Positions 50,201 through 60,238 of a stretch of DNA of 64,000 nt are shown here, in pieces; position 1 is the first letter of the stretch, and every line of letters begins with the position of its first letter. This stretch comes from Gracilaria gracilis (taxonomy: Eukaryota; Rhodophyta; Florideophyceae; Gracilariales; Gracilariaceae): NCBI GenBank assembly GCA_030374805.1, contig JARGSG010000207.1:124001-188000 (forward strand). Direction: 5' to 3'. Below the pieces are notes generated by a model, which searched no databases, had not been told where the DNA came from, and saw only the letters and a list, made by a program, of their open reading frames with translations. The position numbers and the translations under genes were made by a program.

Positions 50201-51799
50201 TCATGACCAAAACGGGAGTACATCTGCATATGCCAAGGGCCTCTTTGACGACAACTCTATACCAGGCTCGTCTACGTAAGGCTCTGACACACCATGCTTC
50301 ACTTGTTTCCGACCACTGAGTGGATGAGGCCGATGACAAACAAACTGGCGTTCGACGAGCGGTTTATGTCGACAGCCGAAAGGAAGAGGGATCCCATCGA
50401 CGTATCGGAACCATCCCGTTCCGCAACCCATAGGCCCATGGCGAACTTCAGGATTAGACACACATGGGTCCGGTACAGACTCATTCCCATGTTTGTAATC
50501 GGTAAGTAAGTCAGCGTACTTGGGTAGGAAAACTGCTAGATATTCCAGAATAGCATCGTCGGATAGAAACCGTGTGGCAAAGACTTTGGCATTGTTGGCG
50601 ATATTGTGGGCGAGATAGTCGCTTTGGCGCGCCCACAAAATGTTCTCCACCAGATCTCTGAACCAGCGATCTACAGGAACATAATGCAACCATGGAACAA
50701 GAAGAGGCTCATACCACTGACGCACCGCGGATGCCTGAAAAAAAGGCACGGAACCCGAGAGCATCATCCATCGCTTACGAGAACTTCCGAGGCCGCCATC
50801 AACGTCCAGGATGTATTTGTAGTTAAGATGTTCCTCAAGCGTTAACGCAGGCTTTGCAGTTATGTTTGCCGTATGTTCGATATCCGGTACCGTAGTATTG
50901 TGGCTGAGTTTTATCCACTTTGTTACAGCAGCATCTAACAAATTCGGATAAACTGAGGATATGGAGCTAACGCGGACGCGCGGGTTGAGATGCCAATTAC
51001 GAAAGTGCTGCTTTTGAATGGAACTAGAGACACCGCGAAACACGGCAACGGGCTTTTTCTGACGCCATGGAATGTTTGCATCTGCTTCGAAGACGTAACC
51101 TTGTCCAGTAACCTTTGATCCATGCTCAACGGGATCTGGGATTGGGATGTCGACATAGTGGACTTGCGTGCGAAATCCGAAAAGAGGAAGTGCGCCCAGT
51201 TCTTGGGAAGTGGAATCTACAGTCACACGAGGTCCGTCCGCTGTGTTGATGTAAAACTCACAATGGAGATGCCGCAGTTCTGCATATCTCTTAAGCATGC
51301 GTGAGAGCAAGTGAAGGAAGAACTGCAATCGACCCAGCCGATATGTTTTCTCCCAATGTTCTTCGACGCGATATAGAATTCGACCGTCTCCAGTTAATCG
51401 AATGCGTGCGATGCTGCCACGCAAAACTGGTTGCATAGAATCCAAGAGAGCAAATGGAATCGGTGCACGCGGAGAATGTGGAGTAGGGGCAGACCACGGT
51501 GCCAGGTACTCATCAACTAGGGCGTGAAACACGGCACGACGAGAATGTGTTCTCATTGCTTTGACAACATCGTCCAGATTGTGACATCCGAGTCTTTGCC
51601 AGACACGCGGAAGACTGGATGCAGATACGAAATTAGGTTCATCTGATTGTGGCTGTGCTTGAACTGTTACCGGCCGACGATATAGGATGGCAAAAACGGC
51701 GGTGGTGAGGACGACAAGGAGAAACGTGTGACGCAACGGATCACAGGAAGCACGGTATGGAGCAAATATTGTTGTCGCAGTCTTACTCCTCAGAATCAT
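50201..51799 (-). CDS. Glycosyltransferase family 90 (CAP10/POGLUT-like), type II membrane
   Basis: This 532-residue protein has a short cytosolic tail, one membrane anchor (FLLVVLTTAVFAIL, about residues 24-40) and a luminal GT90 catalytic domain. Family motifs are FRGVSSS (the conserved F-R-G), KYILDVDGGLGSSRKRW and the GSVPFFQASAVRQWYEPLLV stretch with PWLHYVPVDRW, the most conserved GT90 region. GT90 enzymes are O-glucosyl-, O-xylosyl- or capsule xylosyltransferases, so the donor cannot be read from sequence. A Golgi role in cell-wall or glycoprotein glycans is likely. The start at 51799 is preferred; the frame is open to 51967. Confidence 0.88.
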   Translation of the reverse strand: MILRSKTATTIFAPYRASCDPLRHTFLLVVLTTAVFAILYRRPVTVQAQPQSDEPNFVSASSLPRVWQRLGCHNLDDVVKAMRTHSRRAVFHALVDEYLAPWSAPTPHSPRAPIPFALLDSMQPVLRGSIARIRLTGDGRILYRVEEHWEKTYRLGRLQFFLHLLSRMLKRYAELRHLHCEFYINTADGPRVTVDSTSQELGALPLFGFRTQVHYVDIPIPDPVEHGSKVTGQGYVFEADANIPWRQKKPVAVFRGVSSSIQKQHFRNWHLNPRVRVSSISSVYPNLLDAAVTKWIKLSHNTTVPDIEHTANITAKPALTLEEHLNYKYILDVDGGLGSSRKRWMMLSGSVPFFQASAVRQWYEPLLVPWLHYVPVDRWFRDLVENILWARQSDYLAHNIANNAKVFATRFLSDDAILEYLAVFLPKYADLLTDYKHGNESVPDPCVSNPEVRHGPMGCGTGWFRYVDGIPLPFGCRHKPLVERQFVCHRPHPLSGRKQVKHGVSEPYVDEPGIELSSKRPLAYADVLPFWS

Positions 51800-54261
51800 G
51801 GTCTGCAGCGCTTTGTTACGTGATGAATAAGGAAGAAAGTAGAAAGTATATATGTGTTGCCTTTTCCATTCGGAGAGCAGAAGACCGGAAAACACCCATG
51901 ACAAAACTATTATCCATTGTGCCCTCTCGAAGCAACGAGTTTGGAGTAACAAGCCGAGAATCCGCACAAGCTATTTAGACTTCGGGCTCGGGGCAAAAAC
52001 GCTTTATCACTTCTGATGGTGTAACTCACGAGTTCTCAGATCGAAGTGGCCATGGAACTGTTCGGGAGCATGAATATTTCGCGCCAAAAAACAAGAAATG
52101 AAGCGAAGGGTGGGCACTCTTCAGGTTGGTCTTGAGAGAATTAATGAGACGCGAGAGGGGGCTGTCAAGCTTACCTCAGTGAAACATATGGATGCAGGAC
52201 AAATGTGAAGTTAGACAAACACTAAGCCAGAGGCTCTTGGACGTAAGGAAGGAGGTTGCGAGCTTGAGTCTTCCACACAGATGCCACACAGATGCATCAT
52301 GTACCTGTTGGATTCCCTTGTCAGAAGCTCGTCGTAGAGCCTTTCCTACTGTGCACATTGTCGAATCCGACCAGGGAGAGGCCTTATGTGAACTACTCTA
52401 CTGCAAACCGAATTGTTTCATAACCCTGGGAAAGTCACAGAGCGCTTTTCGCTTAGATGCGGACGGAGCGTGTGTGATAATAGACGGATTTACTCCTTGG
52501 ACACGTTACCGCATATTTGCCCCAGCACCATATATCGGGTGCGGAGCAGCACGCGTTAAGCGGTTGTATTCAGTCTGATGTGAAGCACGCGAAGACGATT
52601 TTCGCCTAGGTTCAATACACACTCTCGACCTTCTCCTCTTTGAGCATTTTCCTCGCCTATTCGCGGGTCCAATTCCCCTATGCAGAGACTGCCTATAAGG
52701 GTTCGCTTGGACTGTTTTGAGACGTAAAGCATCCTGATAATCCACAGCTCTGATGTCTGTATGACGGACAAGAAGTGATCGCGCGATGCAGATGTGTGTT
52801 GAATATTGAAGAGGAGAAATGCCGTGCCCGAAGAGCGGAAAATGCTTCCGGTTTGGTTTGGTCGTCCGGACCGGCCATTTGCTCATTGATCTCTATGCAA
52901 GTACTTTCAACCCGCAAAATGTGCTTCTCTTCACTCCGTACAACTTCCCGATTCTGCTTGCGGCCAACACAACCCGTGAACATTGAGAGCTATCTCGTGG
53001 TTTCCTCACGGCAAAGACACCTGCGTTGCTCCCATGAACGCTCGCACGGAGAGAACTGGAGTCCATTACAATTGCGGCAAGACACATCACCTCACTCGAC
53101 GTTGAATCAGTAGATCCTGATCAGATAGTTTCTTTCTCTTGAGGCACTGATACCGTACTTGTGGTTGTCGTGGTCGACTGAGGCTGGGGCATTTTGTAGG
53201 GTATCCCCAACATTACAGTTTGTTTACCCACCATGTTCTTGCTCGGGCCATTTTCTCAGTGGCATAGGCTCACGGGGAGGACCACTGCATGATGTAATGA
53301 CAAGAACTTTGTTCTTGACCGTCTTGGTCCATCACAAAGCGGACGCTTTGTGGGCACAACCGTCCATGTGTGCTCTGATATCCCTCCACAGAATCCACTC
53401 CGTGGCACTCCATCGCACTGAAAGGTTCTTTGTCAGCACTGCTTCAGGTCGACATGCAGAATCTGATCGAGGCGGTACCCTTGTGAGTCTTTCTTTCATA
53501 TTTTCAATGGGGTCGTCACGGAGCGCAAGCGGTTTCGTGCTTCAGAGCATAGCACTTGATGCAGAGAATCTGATGCCCAACAAGCTTACATGCTGGTCAA
53601 ACTTTGATGAAATTAGGTATGCCACGCCTTCTCCAGTGCCATTCTCACAGGAAACTCCATTGAGGAGCATCTTTAATTCGGAGTTGCTGACAGATCCTGC
53701 TTCTCGCGGAAAGACGAAAAGCGAGTCGCACCTTTAAGCCGACGTCTATCTGAACGATTGTGTCACATACTGGTCGCCGGAGCTTTGCTTTGTCTCGATA
53801 GTTAGTACTTTTTGGCACAACAGGATGCAGATTAGCAGTCCTCGGCAGGATAGTATATTTTCCTCGCAGAGTGCCTATCAGAAGCCTTCATCGTTCAAGA
53901 GTTTCCTGGATACCATGCTTTCGGGTGCTGTGTCGACAAAAAGATACGTGAAACTTCATTCCTTCCGATTGTCAGCGTCACAAACTCCGTGGTTCATTTT
54001 CTCAAGCTCACCACGGCGTTTGGTTCCTTCGCATCCTGTATGGATATGGGTACCATGCCGACACGTCGAAGGAAGCCACCGTACCCTTGGTGCTTTTGTC
54101 AGTGCTTGGCCTTTCTGCTGCGATGCCAAATATCGCACCGGAGTGCCATGCCCGTTTATATAAAAGGCCTTGTCCTCCTCCTCAATAGCTTCGTTTCCCG
54201 TCCAGACGTCTGCTTTCTTTCGAACCAAACCAACTTCAGTGGTGTTCCCTAGAAGGCCATT
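51800..54261. other. Spacer with unassigned open frames
   Basis: About 2.5 kb with several open frames (plus 52192-52578 and 53159-53737; minus 52506-52886). None matches a family, none has a clear start context, and frames are open on both strands in the same stretch. They may be decayed genes. I call nothing here except the promoter of the mucin-like gene at the right end, where TTTATATAAAAGG (about 54154-54166) looks like a TATA box. Confidence 0.4.
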
Positions 54262-57110
54262 ATGGAGAATCATGCGTGCTTAGCAAAGTTGTGGCTGGTC
54301 TTTGTTCTTCTCTTCTCCGCATCGACAGAATCCGAAGGATCTATCGGTCCACAAAGGAAATCTTCAACCAGCTTCTACCCTAGGGATTCTGGTACAGGCT
54401 TCTCCAATATACGTCCAGAGACCGGTGATATTCTGGAAGAAGTTGCGCAAACACTGAGCAGCAACCCCACGGCTGCTTCTGGGGGATTATCTGACATGAT
54501 CGCAACCGTAATGGCCATGCCATCTGGTTCACCCGGTATGGAGGGCAACGACATTAGTGATATGTCGGTGGGATCGAGTCCTGCAATGGTGACGCCGATG
54601 GTCTCACCGACACCCTTGTCCGGCGTTGAATTGAGCATGGGGGACGACCCTATAGCTTCTTCCTCTCCGATGGTACCTATTGATGCATCGGTAACTCCAT
54701 TCATGTCTCCTTCGGCAGAGGTGACGGCAACTACAGAGGATCCCATGGTTTCTTCTTCTCCGGTGGTACCTATTGATGCATCGGTAACTCCATTCACGTC
54801 TCCTTCGGCAGAGGTGACGGCAACTACAGAGGATCCCATGGTTTCTTCTTCTCCGGTGGTACCTATTGATGCATTGGTAACTCCATTCACGTCTCCTTCG
54901 GCAGAGGTGACGGCAACTACAGAGGACCTCATGGTTTCTTCTTCTCCGATGGTACCTATTGATGCATCAGTAACTCCACTCACATCTCCTTCTGCAGAGG
55001 TGACAGTGACTATAGAGGACCCTATGCCCTCTTCTTCTCCGATGGTACCTATTGATGCATCGACAACTCCACTCATATCTCCTTCTGCAGAGGAGACAGC
55101 GAGTACAGAAGATCCTATGCCTTCGTCTTCTCCGGTTGATGCATCGACAACTCCACTCATATCTCCTTCTGCAGAGGTGACAGTGACTATAGAGGACCCT
55201 ATGCCATCTTCTTCTCCGATGGTACCTATTGATGCATCGACAACTCCACTCATATCTCCTTCTGCAGAGGTGACAGCGAGTACAGAAGACCCTATGCCTT
55301 CTTCTTCTTCTCCGGTGGTACCTATTGATGCATCGACAACTCCACTCATATCTCCTTCTGCAGAGGTGACGGGACTTACAGAGGACCCTATGCCTTCTTC
55401 TTCTCCGGTAGTACCTATTGATGCATCGACAACTCCACTCATGTCTCCTTCTGCAGAGGTGACGGGAACTACAGAGGACCCTATGCCTTCTTCTTCTCCG
55501 GTGGTACCTATTGATGCATCGACAACTCCACTCATGTCTCCTTCTGCAGAGGTGACGAGAACTACAGAGGACCCTATGCCTTCTTCTTCTCCGGCGGTAC
55601 CTATTGATGCGTTCGTAACTCCATTCACGTCTCCTTCTGCAGAGGTGTCGGCAACTGTCATGTCTTCTATGATTTCTGAGGTTGTGTCATCTGCAGCTCC
55701 TCTCCCGAGTACGGTGATGGAACCGGAACCGAGTTCACAAGGCCCCTCACTGTTTCAGGGTGATGATGTGAGTATATCTCCTGCTGTATCCCCTACAACA
55801 CTAGTTCAGGAAACAATGACTCCAATGATGACACAGCCGCCCTCAGGCACCCCGATCGTATTCTCAGGAGGTGATACAATGGATATGTCCCTTCTATCCA
55901 GTTCTCCAGCTCTTGCTGAAGCTTCTACAACACCCGGAACTATCATCGATGAAACTGCAGTGGCATCTTTTTCTGGAATATCTGTATCTCCTACCATGGA
56001 CCTACCGATGTCATCAATGGCAGTTCAAATGACGCCTTCATCTGGAGAAACCTTCTCAGATACTTTTTCGATTGTTTCGCCTCAACCATCGTCTTTGGTG
56101 GGTACTCAAATTGCAAGCATGGTTCCAATGGTTTCAGACGCAAGTGAAGGTCTGGACGCTAGTGGAACACTCACGTTGACTATGCCTGGTACCCTGGATA
56201 CGATGACAGTACAAGCCTCACCAACCCCAGAAGCATCGAACATGGTTACTCCAGATCCTCTGCTTTCTTCGACCTCTCCCAGCTCGACAGGGCCAGAAGC
56301 GCTTGACCCACTCGACCTCCCTACTACAGTAAGTTCCCAACATCTGCTGTGAAGGCGTTGATGTTTCCTCCCCTCTACAGATTGGACGTAAGCTCACTAA
56401 CAATATATCTGTTTCTACTTCCTAAAATGACACAGGGCATGGATGATATCGATGATGACGATCCGATGATGACACCTGCTGTAACAGATGACTTTATGAC
56501 CCCAGCAGCAAGCATCTCAATGCCGATTATGACAATGAGTATGATTGCATCTATGACACCAAGTGTGAGTGCTTCTGCAACTCCAAGCGTCAGTTTATCG
56601 ACGTCCCCGAGTGTGAGCATGTCTGTGTCACCGAGCATGAGTTCATCATTCACACCGAGCCCCAGTTTGTCGACAACTCCGACAGCAAGCATGAGTGCTA
56701 CTGCCAGCCCAAGCATGAGTTCATCTATGATGCCAAGCGCCAGTGCCTCAGTGACACCAAGCGCGAGCATGAGTGCCACACCATCGGCAAGTGCATCGCC
56801 AATGGTGGACGAATCTCCTGTGGCACCCACTCGTACTCCGAGGCCGACGCGCAGGCCAACCCGCACCCCGAGACCGAATCGTCCTCCAAACCGCGGTAAG
56901 AGACCGAATGGTCGTCCAGGGCAGCGCCCTCAGCGACCTCAGCGCCCTAAACGACCCAGGACTAAGGAGGCGTATGAATCTGTGAGCGAGATAGAATCTG
57001 AATCGATTCGAGTGGGACCGAAACCGCTTGAGAACTGGTTAGACAGCGGAACTGAGGAAGCTCGAAAGATTGTTTGGGGCGTCGGTCCGCATATGCCAGA
57101 GAGAGTTTGA
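54262..57110 (+). CDS. Secreted mucin-like Ser/Thr/Pro repeat protein (two exons)
   Basis: Exon 1 (54262-56328) and exon 2 (56436-57110), joined across a 107-nt GT-AG intron (donor GTAAGT, acceptor GACACAG, codon-boundary phase, CACTAAC branch-like site), give 913 residues. A signal peptide (LWLVFVLLFSASTESEGS) leads to Ser/Thr/Pro-rich sequence. At about 54650-55650 eleven tandem units of about 31 residues (93 bp) share VPIDASTTPLxSPSAEVT and EDPMPSSSP. Exon 2 adds shorter Ser-x-Ser repeats (MTPSVSASATPSVSLSTSPS) and a very basic Pro/Arg tail before an acidic end. It is probably a heavily O-glycosylated wall or matrix protein; no enzyme domain is seen. Confidence 0.8.
54650..55650 (+). repeat. 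93-bp tandem repeat array inside the mucin-like gene
   Basis: There are eleven copies; most are 93 bp, with unit six short by about 12 bp and one unit with an extra codon. Units 1-3 and units 5-10 form two sequence groups (DASVTPFTSP against DASTTPLISP), suggesting local duplication in two rounds. All unit lengths are multiples of three, which keeps both strands open. Confidence 0.9.
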
Positions 57111-58503
57111 GTCAGCTTTTGTTGCTCATTGGCAGCACGAAGAAAAGGAAAAACAACTACCGTAGTGGTTGTTTCATGGCGTTTTTTTTGTAGTACTAGA
57201 GGCTAAGAAACCGTCTTATGTCTGACGGTTGCTATGATATGCATTACACTTGTTGAAAAGCAGCTAAAAGCTGCTAAGGGTTCGGTTATAAACGATATTT
57301 GAAAACAGAACGATGAGTGCTTGGCTTCTGTTCACCGAAGTTATGATTGGTGATATGTATTATAGATGCACGCCCGTTACTGTACCAAGCCGGTGCTGCA
57401 AGCGAGCACGCGGTATCATAACATAATGAGAAGTCAATCACGGATGGTGGTGATTAAACAGACACACATTGTCGTGATGGTGAAATGTGCTGCTGTCAGA
57501 GGCAATGGCGATCGCAGACGGAAGGACGGCAGGGCGACATTGTTGTATTGGAATGGAATCTGCGCCTGAAAGCACGGGATTGTGAGGTGTTGTTGTAAGG
57601 TTTTCGCTGTGACAACAGCGTTGCGCATTCGAGTGGCTGTGCTTCATTCGAGTGGGTTTGTGGGGGAGTTGAATCTCAGGGATCACAAGACGCGTTGTAA
57701 CTTTTTACATGTGATAGGTGGTGCAGTTGAAGTTGATGCAAACTGCCGGTGAGTCTCATGGCTGTATGTTGAAAAACGTACATTCATACCGGCCTCAAAT
57801 GTGAAGTAATAGATGGTTACAAAACATGAGCTTGGGAGATTGGCAACATTATGTGTGGGTTGCATTCAGGAGACCTGGACTACCACGGGTACAGACATTT
57901 CAGGGGAAAAAGAACTGAAGACTGGTAAGATGGAGCTACCGTTACAAAGATGAAGTGTTGCAGAGCAAGCCATGATCTCGACAGACATGATGTTGAACAT
58001 GGCTTGCTCTATCTAGCCTATCATAGTGGGCAACGAGACGTTTTCTACCGCAAGACTTGTGAGGGAGCACGAAGTGACGCAGTACCGTTGTAGCGCTATC
58101 TAAAGCTAAGATATCTATGATACGATCATAGTCTGAGGCTACGATACAATAGATAAGTTTCATGCGTGCCGGATTTCTCGCGGTGCAAATATCTGCGTCG
58201 CGTCGCCAGAGTTATTGCAACGGCGAATAATTCGATGCGATTTTTGCAACCGGTGCCTGGAGCACTTTTTGGATTCATTTCGCAGTCTCTCACGCGGCGT
58301 GAGTCACGCCCCCCTAAACTTTACACGTGGTGACAAGCGTCACTCCGTGGCGCAGATCCAAAGAGAACTCGCCCCCAACCGGCGCGTGATCCAAAAGCTG
58401 ACAAGATGCGCGCCTCTCACCTTCCTGCCTTGCCATTCGCCTGCCGCGTCTCGTCCCCCAACGTCTCCGTCCGTCTTCGAACCGCCGCGAAGCATGAACT
58501 GTC
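57111..58503. other. Spacer; right end is promoter of the C2 gene
   Basis: No gene is recognised. GCTACCGTTACAAAG is at about 57933, TACCGTTGTAGCGC at 58083-58096 (a variant of the TACCGTTGGTAGCG composite at 16263) and a G-box CACGTG at 58324-58329, 175 bp before the ATG at 58504. An open frame at 58215-58730 overlaps the C2 gene start in another frame and looks like a shadow. Confidence 0.45.
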
Positions 58504-60006
58504 ATGTTGGTCACCGACCTAGAGCTCCGCCATGCCAAGGACAGTATCTCTCACTTCGAGCACTCCATACTGCAGGCGCGCCAGAACAAGTTCAATCCGG
58601 CACGCTATCGTCTCAACATGAAGCTGCCGCACGCTTCGTCGTTTCTCAGCGCCGACGAAGTTCTGGTTGCTACGCTGGATATGTCGGAGTCCACGTGGAA
58701 GCGACTAGCCAAGTTGCAGGTAGACTTTGAGCATCCCAAACTCCAACCGTTTGATCATGAGTTTCAAGTCCATCAGCATGCAATCATTCGTATATTTTTC
58801 TGGAAGAGGCGCGAACCTACACATCCCATTGGCCACTTGTTGCTCTCGTTGACAGATTTGCGCATGGCAGCTAATGAGAGATTGTTATTATCGATCCAAG
58901 GACTTCCACCGTCGACCAACATCGCCGAAGTTTCCGTTGGCTGGATTACCCCTAAGATTGAAAAGATTATTCTTAATGTGCAGGCATATGTCAACAAGAA
59001 GAAAGGATGGCCGTTTTCGAATGCCAGATTGTATTATGTACTGTATACATGGGAGAGCGAAGGAAATCGAAGATGGAAAGCATTATACCGTTCGGAGATA
59101 TTGACAAAGATGACCATTGATCCCCATTCCAAAGCACCCATGAAATTCACTGGCGCCATGATAAAGATGGACGGCACAAAGGCCGATGAGAACCAAACCA
59201 GACCCTATCGTCTGGAATTCTTTCATTACAAGGCAACCCCTCTGGGCCACAAGATGCTTGCATGTTCCGTCTTTACCCTGCAGCAGTTGAGACAAATGTT
59301 AGTCCCTAACGGCCGACTTGATCTCAGAATCAATCACTTTCCGCGCACAGAGACCGTCGGCGGCCTGCAGCTCCTCGAGTCTACGCTGGAGTATGGCAAA
59401 AGCACCTTTTTGCTCGAAGCATCATTTGGTGGTGAGATATCAGAAGACATTATCTACGTTGACATTGTGGTTCTAAATACCACAACCACCCCTGCAGACC
59501 GCATATCATTCGGCATAAGTGTATACACTGACCAAGGTGCTTGGGAAGAGTACTATGGGTCCGAACTCTCTCCCAATCTCGGCGCTGGTGAATGCCACAG
59601 CTTCTCTGTGGCAAAGCTGTCCGAGAAGAAGTTGTTAGCGGGTGCCAACAGAAGAAGCATATCATTTGCCTTTTTCCAGGGAAAAGGTAAACAACAGCGA
59701 CAACTAGGCGCGGCAAACACCACATTGTCGGACCTGTCCAGTGACCAGGTGCTGCCACTCGAGAACGCGGGCTTGCTACGTGTGCACACAATGGAGAGAG
59801 CTGTGAACGGAAGTTCAAGGGCTCATCTGGCGCTTTGCTTCGAGTATGGTGCCGAGATTCTCACGCCACCAGCGAACGGTATTCCTGAGCGGATTGGGAT
59901 ACAACCGGTTCCTCGCGACGAAAATGTGATGCTAACCGGGCGCGGTTTGACTCGATCTGATGGCATTAGAACATATGATTCCCCAAGTAATAGTAACAGC
60001 AGCTGA
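58504..60006 (+). CDS. C2-domain protein, copine-like
   Basis: This 500-residue single-exon protein is built of C2-like beta-sandwich modules. The middle module reads YYVLYTWESEGNRRWKALYR, SEILTKMTIDPHSKAPMKFT and RPYRLEFFHYKATPLGHKML, the layout of the second C2 domain of copines (WKTEVIKNNLNPxWKPF ... IExxDYDxxGxHDLIG). The calcium-binding Asp positions are mostly not Asp, so calcium-independent binding is likely. There is no von Willebrand A domain at the C-terminus, so it is not a full copine. The tail is Ser/Asn-rich. Probable peripheral membrane or signalling adaptor; confidence in the family is moderate. Confidence 0.6.
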   Translation: MLVTDLELRHAKDSISHFEHSILQARQNKFNPARYRLNMKLPHASSFLSADEVLVATLDMSESTWKRLAKLQVDFEHPKLQPFDHEFQVHQHAIIRIFFWKRREPTHPIGHLLLSLTDLRMAANERLLLSIQGLPPSTNIAEVSVGWITPKIEKIILNVQAYVNKKKGWPFSNARLYYVLYTWESEGNRRWKALYRSEILTKMTIDPHSKAPMKFTGAMIKMDGTKADENQTRPYRLEFFHYKATPLGHKMLACSVFTLQQLRQMLVPNGRLDLRINHFPRTETVGGLQLLESTLEYGKSTFLLEASFGGEISEDIIYVDIVVLNTTTTPADRISFGISVYTDQGAWEEYYGSELSPNLGAGECHSFSVAKLSEKKLLAGANRRSISFAFFQGKGKQQRQLGAANTTLSDLSSDQVLPLENAGLLRVHTMERAVNGSSRAHLALCFEYGAEILTPPANGIPERIGIQPVPRDENVMLTGRGLTRSDGIRTYDSPSNSNSS

Positions 60007-60238
60007 AAGAAGAAGAAAAAACCTTTTGTATATATAACTTTAGACGTTGGTCTTACTACTACTACTACTACTAATGGCTTCGCCCACACTCTAGAGCCTC
60101 GAACGAAACGATCTCATTGTACAATTTTCGAGTTGTGCTCGGCGCTTACATCATAGTCGAAATCGTGTAAACATATGTGTGCGCGTATATAACTTATCTA
60201 GCCGCAAAACGAAAAGAGAAGACGTTCGCTCACCTTCT

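Noticed and set aside
52795-52987. Short frame beginning MPCPKSGKCFRFG in the 52-53 kb spacer
   Set aside because: It has a plausible amino-acid mix but is only 55 codons and has no homologue that I can name.
53159-53737. 192-codon plus-strand frame in the spacer before the mucin-like gene
   Set aside because: No family match, no promoter or start context, and the opposite strand is nearly as open. It may be a decayed gene but I cannot support a call.
54375-55661. 428-codon open frame antisense to the mucin-like repeats
   Set aside because: The 93-bp unit is a multiple of three with no stop in this antisense phase, so the frame stays open by repetition alone. The sense strand has a signal peptide and a spliced continuation.
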